Assembly (NCBI RefSeq): GCF_014284475.1
Contig: NZ_WJBC01000007.1
Span: 1 to 64,000, forward strand
Length of the DNA: 64,000 nt
Direction of reading: 5' to 3'
Origin: Acetobacterium fimetarium
GTDB lineage: Bacteria > Bacillota > Clostridia > Eubacteriales > Eubacteriaceae
The translations under genes were made by a program, and so were the position numbers. Position 1 is the stretch's first letter; each line of letters opens with the position of its first letter. The notes under the pieces are model-generated. The model ran no database searches and had not been told where the DNA came from. It saw only the letters and a list, made by a program, of their open reading frames with translations. This document shows positions 51,979 to 61,191 of this stretch, piece by piece.

Positions 51979-53151
51979 TTACTCAGGCTGTGGTGCTACT
52001 GCTTCTTTTGGTTTGATCAACAGGTAAGCGATGGTAGCGACTGCGAAAACGCTCATTGACACATAGAACGGGAATTTGATGCTTTCTGTCATCCCCGCAA
52101 TTCCGGCGATGAAAGCAAACATATAGGCCGAGCAGAATCCGCCGATGTTCAGGCAGGCCATGATGATTCCGGAAGCGGTTGGCATCTGACTGGGATGAAC
52201 AGCAGTACCCAGATCCATGAAGACCGTCGGCATGATGAAGCTGAAACCAATTCCGGCAACCGTAGTTCCGATGTACATGAATGCGATGGAATTACCAAAA
52301 CCAATGCTGGCCATAGCAAGTGTCAGCATCGCAAGGCCCAGCGTCAGCGAATTTTTCTTGAAGATGCCGAATACTTTGGCAAAAATAAATCCGCCCAGCA
52401 TCCCGCCGACAGTAAACATGGTCAGAACCAGAGCTGCGTCGCCGGCGCCGCCCATACCAGATCCTGCGATAATTGAAGACATATTAACCAGCATCGGATA
52501 GATCAAAGCCATAATAAAGAAAATTGCAGCGGCAAAGCCGTATACCGAAGCCGGCATTTTTGGTTTGGCTTCACCAGCGGCCTGAACCGGTACTTTGGCT
52601 GGTTCTGGCAAAAACAGCACAAAGATCAGTGTGATGATACCAAGACCATGAACGAGGAAGGCCAATTCCCAGGATGCGGTCGCGGCAAAGCCACCGAGCA
52701 ATTGGAACAGAATCCCGCCAACGTTGGCAATAACGTTGCTCAAACCCATCATCTGAGCGCGTTCTTCGCCGTCAAAGAAGGCGATAATTAGAGCAGCGCC
52801 AAGCGGCACGGTAATTCCCAGGCCGATACCAAAGATGGCACGAACGATCAGAATGGCTGTGAAGGATGAGGTAGCCATGAAATAAGGGGCCACGCCACCA
52901 CCCAGGAAGAGGATCATACCAACGATCAACAGGGTCTTATAGCTAACAACAGAACCTGCCAGTCGGCCGGAAATCAGGGTTGCCGGCACGGACATCAGGA
53001 CTGCCAGGGTTGATACCAGCAGCAGGGTTGTAAATGGTATATCCGGGAACGCCGCAGCGATGTTGGCGAGGGCCGGTGTAATGGTCCCCACGCCCATCTG
53101 CACAAAGAAAACGGAAAGAACCGCAATTTTCAGAAACTTATTATTTTTCAT
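51979..53151 (-). CDS. MFS transporter
   Basis: 390-aa major facilitator with 12 predicted spans. It contains a motif-A-like loop at SGRLAGSVVSYKTLL and the motif-C-like LIVRAIFGIGLGITVPLGAA. A 25-residue polar central loop (EPAKVPVQAAGEAKPKMPAS) separates the two halves. Substrate unknown. AGGAGG precedes the ATG. It lies downstream of a PucR-type regulator in the same direction, with a 620-bp gap and a terminator between them. Confidence 0.88.
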   Translation of the reverse strand: MKNNKFLKIAVLSVFFVQMGVGTITPALANIAAAFPDIPFTTLLLVSTLAVLMSVPATLISGRLAGSVVSYKTLLIVGMILFLGGGVAPYFMATSSFTAILIVRAIFGIGLGITVPLGAALIIAFFDGEERAQMMGLSNVIANVGGILFQLLGGFAATASWELAFLVHGLGIITLIFVLFLPEPAKVPVQAAGEAKPKMPASVYGFAAAIFFIMALIYPMLVNMSSIIAGSGMGGAGDAALVLTMFTVGGMLGGFIFAKVFGIFKKNSLTLGLAMLTLAMASIGFGNSIAFMYIGTTVAGIGFSFIMPTVFMDLGTAVHPSQMPTASGIIMACLNIGGFCSAYMFAFIAGIAGMTESIKFPFYVSMSVFAVATIAYLLIKPKEAVAPQPE

Positions 53152-53680
53152 CTTTTCCTCCTAATTTTTAAACGATTTCGATATTTGCAAAAGTGCCGTG
53201 TGCTTCGAGCTGATTTTTTTAGTAACACATCCTTTCTCGCCGCTGTCGCATCTGGCAATCGTTTTCATTTTATCCCATTAATAAATTCATAATAATTTCT
53301 CTTGCTTCAATGTTATTTGATGACTGGGATTTTTTTTAATCAAAACGATGCAAATTTATATGCGTACAGTTTTTGTTGTTTTGTATATCTTAAGGCTTTT
53401 CTGAAAATATGGCAATGTAGAATTGCACAAAACCAACGGGGAAGATTGTTCAAAACACACAAAGATCCGATCGCAGCGCCACTGGTAGTTTTATTCAAAC
53501 GTCTTTATAATGCCGTTTATCAGTCATTTATTATATTCGTAAATAATTAACAAAATAAACAGCGGCTTCTCTCTGTCGACTTCAAAAAATCATACTGATC
53601 TATGTTTTCCATCTATTTTTCCAAAAACATCCATTTGTTTTTAAATGCAACTAACACGCAACGCGCGAGAAAAAGTCCAT
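53152..53680. other. AT-rich gap upstream of the MFS gene
   Basis: A 530-bp region with no convincing gene. An 82-codon frame at 53302-53550 lacks a ribosome site and family features. The MFS promoter should lie here, but no clear -35/-10 pair is assigned. Confidence 0.6.
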
Positions 53681-53716
53681 AAAAAAAGACCTGATGAACC
53701 AGCTGATCCATCAAGT
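53681..53716 (-). terminator. terminator of the PucR-type gene
   Basis: GACCTGATG (53688-53696) pairs with CATCAAGTC (53708-53716); on the minus strand seven T follow. Confidence 0.82.
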
Positions 53717-53725
53717 CCTGCGAAT

Positions 53726-53756
53726 ATCGACAACAGTACCGACAATTGTTACTTAA
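53726..53756 (-). repeat. family 2 repeat remnant, copy f
   Basis: ATCGACAACAGTACCGACAATTGTTAC: the left half-arm of a family 2 element, again between a stop codon (PucR-type gene) and its terminator. Confidence 0.65.
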
Positions 53757-53774
53757 AGGTCATTTTTCAGCAAC

Positions 53775-55331
53775 TTATTTTTCTGAAAACACCGCCTGAT
53801 ATTCCAGATACGTCAGCTGGAACAGCAGCTGTTCTCTGAGTTGCCAGTCGTCAAAATTTCTTTCCAGCAGCTGTTCGATGCGGTTGATCCGATACTGCAA
53901 CGAATTTCTGTGCATGTGCAACAAGCTGGCAGTCACTGAAATGCTGCTTTCATTTCTGAGATACACTTTCAGTGTTTCAAGATAATCCGAATGATGCTCT
54001 GCATCGTAATCAATCAGCTTCTGAATCATCGGATGCACCATCCGTTTTCCGGGCATCTCATCGGCGAGAAGCTTCATACTGTAGAGATCGGCAAATTCAT
54101 AAAAATGATAGAGCCGATCCCCTCTGCCCTGGTTTTTGATAAAACCGAGAACCGCCGCAAACATCGGCTTGAACTTATGCAGGTTCAGGAACGATTCAAA
54201 AGGAGGACTCAATACGCACAGGCAATGATGAATACCGAGAAATTCCGCCAGGATTTTCTGGTTCTCATCGGACAGATACTCGTTCCCGTCAATCGGAATG
54301 ATGATATAAATAAACAGATCCATTGCAATGCATTTTGAATCCGGTATCAGTTTTTCCAGGAAATCCATCATCGTAAAATACAAATCCGCCTTGACGTCAC
54401 TGTCCCGGAATGAAATCAGACCCATCTGATAGCTGACCCCGGGATTGAAACCAAGCTTCAGCAAGAACACATCGATTTCATCTGAATCTTTGAATTTCTG
54501 ATCGAACAGATTGTGCAAGAACTCCTCATATAACAAACCCCGGTCGGCTTTTATCGCAAAATACTGACCCGCATTCCGGTTGATTTTTCTGAAAAGGTAC
54601 TCGTAGAGCTGAAGTGTATGCTTTTCGAAGGGTTTCTGCGTTTCATAGAATTTATGCATCCCGAAATAGGCAATCGGGCGGCCGCCGCTTCTCAGCAGCG
54701 AGATCTGGACGTGATGTCCGCTGATACTCGACGTAATCTCGATCGAATTTCCCTTCGCCCTGATGATATCGCCCATCGTCGGTGAAGTGTTCAGAATATT
54801 CTCGTAATATTCACTCATATAGCCCAATTTCAGTGATTTCCAGATTGGATCATCCGGCGCGTCCATTTCTGAACTGATGGCCAGAACCTTGTGATTCAAA
54901 TCCAGAATATTGATTGGCATTTCCACCATTTGTGTCGCCAGATCGATGATTTCCTGCAGCGGGGCATTTTCGAGAATCAGTGAATTCAGCCGCTCGTCAA
55001 AGGAATTGTAGCGATGAAAAATACTGATGATCAGATTCATGTTTTTTTCCGGCGTAATCCCTTCGATGATCAGGAGATTGATATGCTGGTATTTTTCGAT
55101 ATCAAATCCATCCGGTTTTCCCGAGCAGACCAGATTCAGTCCATCCGGAAACCCTTCCGAATCTGTCAGCCCTTCCGGCCGCAACAGATACAGACAGTTT
55201 TCCTTAAATGCCGCATGATTGGGATCATAGACTTCATACGTATCAATCGTCATATCCGCATCGTCACGGATGTTTTTTAGGACAACATGATTTCGCATAA
55301 CTTTTTCGATAATATTGATGCTGATTTTCAT
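53775..55331 (-). CDS. PucR/CdaR-type transcriptional regulator
   Basis: 518-aa regulator. The C-terminal 60 residues form the PucR helix-turn-helix (YLRNESSISVTASLLHMHRNSLQYRINRIEQLL). The central part contains a GGDEF-like linker region of the CdaR type, and the N-terminal 150 residues a PucR-like sensor. ATG 55331 is chosen because AAGGAGG lies 8 bp upstream. Divergent to the bza operon and in line with the MFS gene. The effector is unknown; a link to either neighbour is inference. Confidence 0.88.
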   Translation of the reverse strand: MKISINIIEKVMRNHVVLKNIRDDADMTIDTYEVYDPNHAAFKENCLYLLRPEGLTDSEGFPDGLNLVCSGKPDGFDIEKYQHINLLIIEGITPEKNMNLIISIFHRYNSFDERLNSLILENAPLQEIIDLATQMVEMPINILDLNHKVLAISSEMDAPDDPIWKSLKLGYMSEYYENILNTSPTMGDIIRAKGNSIEITSSISGHHVQISLLRSGGRPIAYFGMHKFYETQKPFEKHTLQLYEYLFRKINRNAGQYFAIKADRGLLYEEFLHNLFDQKFKDSDEIDVFLLKLGFNPGVSYQMGLISFRDSDVKADLYFTMMDFLEKLIPDSKCIAMDLFIYIIIPIDGNEYLSDENQKILAEFLGIHHCLCVLSPPFESFLNLHKFKPMFAAVLGFIKNQGRGDRLYHFYEFADLYSMKLLADEMPGKRMVHPMIQKLIDYDAEHHSDYLETLKVYLRNESSISVTASLLHMHRNSLQYRINRIEQLLERNFDDWQLREQLLFQLTYLEYQAVFSEK

Positions 55332-55382
55332 CGTCATCACCTCCTTGATAAGCAACATTATACCACATTTTTCATTTTTTTC

Positions 55383-55410
55383 TTGCGCATTCCGTTTTTA
55401 CGTGTATAAT
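55383..55410 (+). promoter_or_regulatory. promoter of the bza operon
   Basis: TTGCGC (55383-55388), 16 bp, TATAAT (55405-55410), just before the cobalamin riboswitch. Confidence 0.55.
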
Positions 55411-55440
55411 TAAAAACAAGTGAATAAAAGAAGCGAACAT

Positions 55441-55592
55441 ATGGTGCCTTGAATTCAAGGAGAATAGGGAATCAGGTGAAAATCCTGAACGAACCCATCA
55501 CTGTAAGGGCGGAGTAGACTACGACAACCACTGTTTTATAATGGGAAGGTGTGGCCTGTGTTGATTCCCAAGTCAGGAGACCTGCCTATGTA
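55441..55592 (+). ncRNA. cobalamin riboswitch
   Basis: Leader with the conserved blocks of the B12-binding RNA: GGTGCCTT, AATAGGGAATCAGGTG followed by AATCCTGAAC, the ACTGTAAGGGCGG block, ACAACCACTG (B12-box variant), ATGGGAAGG and GTCAGGAGACCTGCCTAT. A terminator follows directly, so it probably shuts the bza operon off by transcription termination when cobamide is plentiful. Confidence 0.93.
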
Positions 55593-55612
55593 CGGTTTGC
55601 ATGAATGAAGGT

Positions 55613-55656
55613 AAAGTTCATCGTTATTATTAGTTTAATGACGATGGACTTTTTTA
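55613..55656 (+). terminator. riboswitch-controlled terminator before bzaA
   Basis: AAAGTTCATCGTTATT (55613-55628) pairs with AATGACGATGGACTTT (55637-55652), followed by a T run. It lies between riboswitch and bzaA, which requires the ligand-free fold to prevent it. Confidence 0.85.
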
Positions 55657-55735
55657 TTTTCCCGATGGTAAAGGGTCAAACGCTTATCTTTCTTTATTGA
55701 CACAAAAACAAAATTTTCAAACCAGGAGGAAAATA

Positions 55736-57037
55736 ATGACCATTCTAGAAAAAGCCAGAGCCGGTGAAATCACAGGGGAAATGATTTTCACGGCCGAAAA
55801 AGAAGGAATTGAACCTGAAATCATTCGCCAGGGTGTAGCATCCGGTGAAATCGTTATTTTAAAAAGCACCCGGAAAAACATCAGTCCGGTCGCCGTCGGA
55901 AAAGGCCTTTTCACCAAGGTATCTGCCAGCGTCGGGATGTATGAAGATGCGGACACCATTGATGGTGAAATGAAAAAGATCGCGGCCGCTGTCAAAGCCC
56001 ATGCCGATACGCTGATGGATTTGAGCGTCCGGGGTCCCATCGATGCCATGCGTGAGCAAGTGCTGTCAACCGTTGACCGCCCGGTGGGTACCCTGCCGCT
56101 TTACCAGACGCTGGCTGTTGCCCAGGAAAAATACGGCACCGCGCTGGATATGACGGCCGACGATATGTTTGAGGTCATGGAGAAGCAAGCCGCTGAAGGA
56201 GTGAGTTTTCTGGCGCTGCACTGCGGCACCACGATGGATGTGATCAACCGGGCCAAAGAGGAAGGCCGAATCGATCCGCTCGTCAGCTATGGCGGCTCCC
56301 ATCTGATCGGTTGGATGGTTCACAATCACTGCGAAAACCCGTTCTTCACCCAATACGACCGGGTGCTTGACATCTGCCATAAATACGACGTGGTCCTGAG
56401 TTTCGCTGACGGCATGCGCCCCGGCTGCATTGCCGATTCACTGGACGGCGCTCAGGTTCAGGAGCTGGTCATTCTCGGTGGACTCGTCAAAAGAGCCCGG
56501 GCAGCCGGCGTTCAGGTCATGGTCAAGGGACCCGGACATGTGCCGCTGGATCAGATCCAGACCACTGTCAAACTGCAGAAACGCCTCTGCGGCGGTGCTC
56601 CCTACTTTGTGTTCGGATGCCTGCCCACCGATACCGGCGTCGGCATGGACCATGTCACCGGTGCCATCGGTGGCGCCATCGCTTCCTACTACGGCGCTGA
56701 TTTTCTCTGTTACGTCACCCCAGCCGAACATATCGGCATGCCCAGCGTCGATGATGTCTACATGGGCGTCATGGCCAGCCGCATTGCGGCGCACGCCGGC
56801 GATGTCGGTAAAGGCCATCCCGCTGCCGTTGCCTGGGATCATGACATGTCCGTGGCGCGTCGGGAACTCAACTGGAACCGACAGATGGAACTGGCCATCG
56901 ACCCGGAAACCGCGACAAGAACCTGGAAGGAACGCAGTACCGATTTTTCTTCTGAATGCACCATGTGCGGCGACTTTTGCGCGATGAAAGTGATTGGCAA
57001 ATACTTGAGAAACGAAAATCAGGAAGCGAGGAACTAA
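55736..57037 (+). CDS. bzaA: BzaA, ThiC-like 5-hydroxybenzimidazole synthase subunit
   Basis: 433-aa radical SAM ThiC paralogue. In Eubacterium limosum, BzaA together with BzaB turns 5-aminoimidazole ribotide into 5-hydroxybenzimidazole, the precursor of the cobamide lower ligand, without oxygen. The ThiC-type barrel (RGPIDAMREQVLSTVDRPVGTLPLYQ, GGSHLIGWMVHNHCENPF, DGMRPGC) and the C-terminal Cx2Cx4C cluster motif CTMCGDFC are present. Starts at ATG 55736, 9 bp after AGGAGG. First gene of the operon, behind the riboswitch terminator. True ThiC would not lie next to a second paralogue and cobT. Confidence 0.93.
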   Translation: MTILEKARAGEITGEMIFTAEKEGIEPEIIRQGVASGEIVILKSTRKNISPVAVGKGLFTKVSASVGMYEDADTIDGEMKKIAAAVKAHADTLMDLSVRGPIDAMREQVLSTVDRPVGTLPLYQTLAVAQEKYGTALDMTADDMFEVMEKQAAEGVSFLALHCGTTMDVINRAKEEGRIDPLVSYGGSHLIGWMVHNHCENPFFTQYDRVLDICHKYDVVLSFADGMRPGCIADSLDGAQVQELVILGGLVKRARAAGVQVMVKGPGHVPLDQIQTTVKLQKRLCGGAPYFVFGCLPTDTGVGMDHVTGAIGGAIASYYGADFLCYVTPAEHIGMPSVDDVYMGVMASRIAAHAGDVGKGHPAAVAWDHDMSVARRELNWNRQMELAIDPETATRTWKERSTDFSSECTMCGDFCAMKVIGKYLRNENQEARN

Positions 57038-57039
57038 TA

Positions 57040-58317
57040 ATGACACAGATGATCAAAGCCCGGGCTGGGAAAATAACCGAAGAAATGGAAATGGTCGCCC
57101 TACAGGAAGGTGTGACTCCGGAATTCGTGCGGGATGGCGTTGCCGCCGGCCGGATTGTTATTCCGAAGAACAAGAACCGGAACCGTTCAAAAATATGCGG
57201 CATCGGCGGCGGACTGGACATCAAAATCAACGGCCTGATGGGAACCTCCAGCGACCGTGACGACATGGAAATGGAAGTTAGAAAAATTCAGGCGATGGAA
57301 GAGGAAGGCGCCAGTGCCTTTATGGATTTGAGCATGGGCGACCATATCAATGAAATGCGGAAGCTCAGCCTGACGATGTCAAACATCGCCGTGGGCTGCG
57401 TGCCGGTCTATCAGGCCAGTGTGGAAGCCGTTGAAAAAAGAGGCCTGATGGTCAACATGACTTCGGATGATCTTTTTTCCGTCATCGAACAGCAATGTGA
57501 GGAAGGCATGGATTTCATGGCCGTTCACAGTGCCTTGAACATGGATCTGCTGAAGATCCTGAAGAAGACCGGCCGGACGGCTGACATCGTCAGCCGCGGC
57601 GGTTCGCTGATGACCGGCTGGATGTTTCACAATGACAAGGAAAATCCACTTTACGCAGAGTTTGACCGCCTGCTGAAAATTCTCAAAGCCACCGACACGG
57701 TGCTGAGCATCGGCGATGCTATCCGGCCGGGAGCCAATGCAGACTCGCTGGACCAGTCCCATCTGCGCGGGCTGATGGTGGCCGGCGAACTGACCAAACG
57801 GGCGCTGGAAGCCGGCGTTCAGGTCATGGTTGAAGGTCCCGGACATGTGCCGCTGAACCACATTCCTTCCGCAATGCTACTGCAGAAACGTCTCTGCTAC
57901 GATGTCCCCTACTATATTCTGGGCTTTTTGGCAACGGACGTAGCTCCGGGTTACGATAATATTACCGGTGCTATCGGCGGCGCCTTTGCCGGCATGCACG
58001 GTGCTGACTTCCTCTGCTACCTGACGCCGGCTGAGCATCTGGGTCTGCCTACTGAAGAGGACGTGCGCATCGGCGTGCGGACCACCAAAATCGCCGCTCA
58101 GGCCGCCAATGTTCTGAAACACGGTACCGCCTGGGATCGCGATCTGGCGATGGCGAAAGCCCGGGTTGCGCGCAACGACGAGGAACAGATCCGTCTGGCC
58201 ATCAATCAGGCCAACCTGACCGCCGCTTTTGCCAAAAGCCCGTCTCACGGCTGCGCCGTCTGCCGTGACACCCGCTGCCCCGCCGACGTGGCGGCCGAAT
58301 TCTTCGGCCTTGCCTGA
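57040..58317 (+). CDS. bzaB: BzaB, ThiC-like 5-hydroxybenzimidazole synthase subunit
   Basis: 425-aa paralogue of bzaA, starting two bases after its stop. It shares the barrel features (MDLSMGDHINEMRKLSL, SRGGSLMTGWMFHNDKENPL, GDAIRPGANADS, EGPGHVPLNHIP) and the C-terminal cluster motif CAVCRDTRC. BzaA and BzaB act jointly in organisms lacking the single-protein BzaF (established for E. limosum). GAGG precedes the ATG. Confidence 0.93.
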   Translation: MTQMIKARAGKITEEMEMVALQEGVTPEFVRDGVAAGRIVIPKNKNRNRSKICGIGGGLDIKINGLMGTSSDRDDMEMEVRKIQAMEEEGASAFMDLSMGDHINEMRKLSLTMSNIAVGCVPVYQASVEAVEKRGLMVNMTSDDLFSVIEQQCEEGMDFMAVHSALNMDLLKILKKTGRTADIVSRGGSLMTGWMFHNDKENPLYAEFDRLLKILKATDTVLSIGDAIRPGANADSLDQSHLRGLMVAGELTKRALEAGVQVMVEGPGHVPLNHIPSAMLLQKRLCYDVPYYILGFLATDVAPGYDNITGAIGGAFAGMHGADFLCYLTPAEHLGLPTEEDVRIGVRTTKIAAQAANVLKHGTAWDRDLAMAKARVARNDEEQIRLAINQANLTAAFAKSPSHGCAVCRDTRCPADVAAEFFGLA

Positions 58318-58372
58318 AAGCGCATTAACTGCTAAACTAAAAGCGGCAAAGCAACGAATGAAAGGACAAGAC

Positions 58373-59473
58373 ATGATCGATACAAAATATACACTCAAAA
58401 AAGTCATCGAAAACACCGCGCCGGCTGATCCGAAATGGCAGCAGGCGGCGCGAGATCATATTGAAAAACTGGCGATTCCGCCATGGAGTCTCGGCCAGCT
58501 ACTGACTCTGGGCGAACAGCTGGCCGGCATCCAGCGGACCATCCATCCCAATGTCGACAAAAAGATGGTGATCACCATGGCCGGCGATCACGGCGTGGTT
58601 GCCGAGGGGGTTTCCGCCTGTCCTCAGGAGGTGACGCCCCAAATGGTTGAGAATTTTGCCAAAGACGGAGCCGGCATCAATGTGCTGGCCAAGGCCGCCG
58701 GCGCTAAAGTCATCGTTGTGGATATGGGCATCGCCGTCGATCTGCCCGAGCTGGTGGCAAGTGGCAAACTGATCGACTGCAAGGTCGACTACGGCACCAA
58801 AAACTTCTACCGTGAACAGGCCATGACCCGTGAACAGGCCATTGCGGCCCTGGAAGCCGGCATCAATGTCGCCTCAAAGGTGATCGAGGAGCAGGGCATC
58901 AACCTGCTGGCCACCGGCGACATGGGCATCGGCAACACCACCCCCAGCGCCGCAATCCTGGCCGTGATGGCGGAATATCCCGTTTCATCCGTCACCGGTC
59001 GCGGGACTGGCATCGACAACGCCGCCCTGATCAACAAGATCAAGGTGATCCGGGAATCCATCAACCGCCTGCAGCCCGATAAAAATGACCCCATCGACGT
59101 GCTGGCCAAGGTCGGTGGCTTTGAAATCGCCGGGATTGCCGGCGTGATCCTCGGCGCCGCCTATCATCAGGTGCCGGTTCTGGTGGACGGCTTCATTTCC
59201 ACAGCCGGAGCCCTGATCGCCAAGGGACTCTGCCCCGCGTCGCTGGACTACATGATCCCCTCCCATCAGTCGGAGGAGCCCGGTCATCAGCTGATGTGGC
59301 AGTCGCTGGGACTGACCCCGCTGCTGAATCTGAATTTCCGACTCGGCGAAGGAACCGGCGCCGCTGTTGCCATGCATCTGGTGGAATCATCCGCCCGGGT
59401 GATGTGCGACATGCTGACCTTTGAAGATTCCGGTGTTTCCAAAGGAGCGGGCCATGACAATGCAAGCCTATGA
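58373..59473 (+). CDS. cobT: CobT, benzimidazole phosphoribosyltransferase
   Basis: 366-aa enzyme that activates the benzimidazole as its alpha-ribotide using nicotinate mononucleotide, ready for attachment to the corrin ring. The hallmarks MAGDHGVVAEGVSACPQEVTPQMV, ATGDMGIGNTTPSAA, TGRGTGIDN and DGFISTAGALIA are all present. AAAGGAC lies 6 bp before the ATG. It overlaps bzaC by 20 nt. Confidence 0.96.
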   Translation: MIDTKYTLKKVIENTAPADPKWQQAARDHIEKLAIPPWSLGQLLTLGEQLAGIQRTIHPNVDKKMVITMAGDHGVVAEGVSACPQEVTPQMVENFAKDGAGINVLAKAAGAKVIVVDMGIAVDLPELVASGKLIDCKVDYGTKNFYREQAMTREQAIAALEAGINVASKVIEEQGINLLATGDMGIGNTTPSAAILAVMAEYPVSSVTGRGTGIDNAALINKIKVIRESINRLQPDKNDPIDVLAKVGGFEIAGIAGVILGAAYHQVPVLVDGFISTAGALIAKGLCPASLDYMIPSHQSEEPGHQLMWQSLGLTPLLNLNFRLGEGTGAAVAMHLVESSARVMCDMLTFEDSGVSKGAGHDNASL

Positions 59474-61001
59474 TCCCCATAAAAACGGCGGCCAGTATCT
59501 AGAGGACCTGGCCACCGCTTACTGGGCGTCCGACGCCCTGTTCACTGCCCTGGAGATGGATCTTTTTGAAACGATAAAAAGCTTTGAAAGCCAGGAGGCA
59601 ACGCCGTCGGAGCTGGCCACGCAACTGGACTGTGACGCCGCCGCACTGGGCCGCTACCTTGAACTGCTGACCAGTCTGGGGCTGCTGGATCGCTATCAGA
59701 GTGTTTATTCCAATTCCCTGCTGACTCAGGAGTATCTGCTGAAGGCGAGTCCCCTCTACCAGGGTGACTCGATTTTGTGGCGGAAGAATCTGACAGCCGA
59801 CTGGAATACCCTGAAGGCATCGCTCAAAGCCGGCGGCCGGGTCAATTTTCTGCCGGAGGATACCAGCGAGGACGAGCTCAATGCGCGCCGGGAGAGCTAC
59901 ATCCGGGCCATGGACAACATCGCCCGAATCAAGGCCCGAGAGTGTGTCACCTTCTGTGACAATCTGTCCGGCGCGATCCTCGATGTGGGCACCGGGTCCG
60001 GCGCCATGGCGCTGGCTTTTCTGGAGCAGTTTCCGGATACGACGGCCACCCTGCTGGATATCCGCCAGGTCCTGCCACACACCGAAAAGATGGTCGAAAA
60101 GACACCGTTTGCCGACCGGGTCACCTATCATCCCGGCAACATTCTGGAGCCGGAATGGGGGCTGACTGGGAAATACAAACTGATCATCCTGTCCAATATC
60201 GTGCATGCCTATGCTGACGCCGAAAATGAGTTGGTGCTCAAAAACGCCGCCAGCCATCTGGCCGACGACGGTATCCTGCTCGTTCATGATTTTTTCAATG
60301 AGCACGACCCTGTCAAAGCACACTTTTCGGATCTGAACATGATGCTCAACACTTACAACGGCAAGGTTTTCTCCGGAAAGTGGGTACTTGACGAGCTTGC
60401 CAAAAACGACCTGGCCACCACGCCGCTGATCCCGCTTGCGACCGACACCGCGCTGATTTTTGGCGCCCGGTCAGAAGCCGTTCTCGACGGTCTGGCTATC
60501 ACGCCGGTTCAGAAGCTGATTCATCCGATCAAGGCGATCGGATTCCATGATGTCTTTGAGATTTCACCGGATTCCGTGGTGGTCACCGAGTTTCCCAAGA
60601 ACAAGTGCAAGTTCGGCTGCTCGTCCGTCGACAAGAAACACTGCAAAGCCAACGACATCCCGCTGGATGAAACCAGACGGCTGCTGTCGACCTATTCCCG
60701 GGCGCTGCTGCTAAAGGGCGAACCGCCCACCGGCGATTTCCAGCACCAGATACTGGAAGCCGAAAAAATCGCCTTCAAAACGGGCTATCACAAGGCTTTC
60801 GCCTTCTGGGCCGGTCCCTGCACCATCTGTCCCAGCTGCGACCTCGACAAGCCCTGCCGCAACACCAAGAACCGCCGGCCTTCAATGGAGGGCTCCGGCA
60901 TCGACGTTTTTGAAACCGTCCGCGGCAACGGCAAAACTCTGGAAACCCGATCGAACAAGGGCGACATCATCAAATACTATGGACTGCTGTTACTGGAGTA
61001 A
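59454..61001 (+). CDS. bzaC: BzaC, benzimidazole O-methyltransferase fused to a DUF2284-like domain
   Basis: 515-aa SAM methyltransferase expected to methylate 5-hydroxybenzimidazole to 5-methoxybenzimidazole. Residues 1-120 form a winged-helix dimerisation domain, residues 170-340 the methyltransferase fold with SAM loop LDVGTGSGAM (about 174-183). Residues 385-515 are a cysteine-rich metal-binding domain resembling DUF2284: CKFGCSSVDKKHC and CTICPSCDLDKPC, seven Cys, possibly an Fe-S or zinc site. AAAGGAG precedes the ATG. Followed by a 304-bp gap filled with repeats. Confidence 0.88.
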   Translation: MTMQAYDPHKNGGQYLEDLATAYWASDALFTALEMDLFETIKSFESQEATPSELATQLDCDAAALGRYLELLTSLGLLDRYQSVYSNSLLTQEYLLKASPLYQGDSILWRKNLTADWNTLKASLKAGGRVNFLPEDTSEDELNARRESYIRAMDNIARIKARECVTFCDNLSGAILDVGTGSGAMALAFLEQFPDTTATLLDIRQVLPHTEKMVEKTPFADRVTYHPGNILEPEWGLTGKYKLIILSNIVHAYADAENELVLKNAASHLADDGILLVHDFFNEHDPVKAHFSDLNMMLNTYNGKVFSGKWVLDELAKNDLATTPLIPLATDTALIFGARSEAVLDGLAITPVQKLIHPIKAIGFHDVFEISPDSVVVTEFPKNKCKFGCSSVDKKHCKANDIPLDETRRLLSTYSRALLLKGEPPTGDFQHQILEAEKIAFKTGYHKAFAFWAGPCTICPSCDLDKPCRNTKNRRPSMEGSGIDVFETVRGNGKTLETRSNKGDIIKYYGLLLLE

Positions 61002-61040
61002 CGCGGTCTTTTCGTCTGTTACCAAGTGGTTCCGTTAAGG

Positions 61041-61166
61041 CACCGTACCGACCAATTGTAAATCAGTTGTATGCTGCAATTCGAACAGGCTACGCCGTGT
61101 TCGCCTTGATGCATAGAGCCTGCCCCTTAGGGTGCAACACGATATTACAATTGTCGGTACTACGTG
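61041..61166 (+). repeat. family 2 palindromic repeat, copy d, inside the bza operon
   Basis: Arms CACCGTACCGACCAATTGTA and TTACAATTGTCGGTACTACG, apex CGAACAGGC-TAC-GCCGTGTTCG (61083-61103). It carries a 21-bp extra segment (about 61117-61137) that is absent from the other copies, and no terminator hairpin, as expected inside an operon. Confidence 0.87.
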
Positions 61167-61191
61167 ATCCCATCTTGCTTTGATGGTGGTT

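Noticed and set aside
53302-53550. 82-codon frame upstream of the MFS gene
   Set aside because: No ribosome site, no family features, in AT-rich intergenic sequence.
55736-58317. Thiamine ThiC genes
   Set aside because: Two adjacent paralogues with cobT, bzaC, bzaD and bzaE behind a cobalamin riboswitch identify them as bzaA and bzaB.
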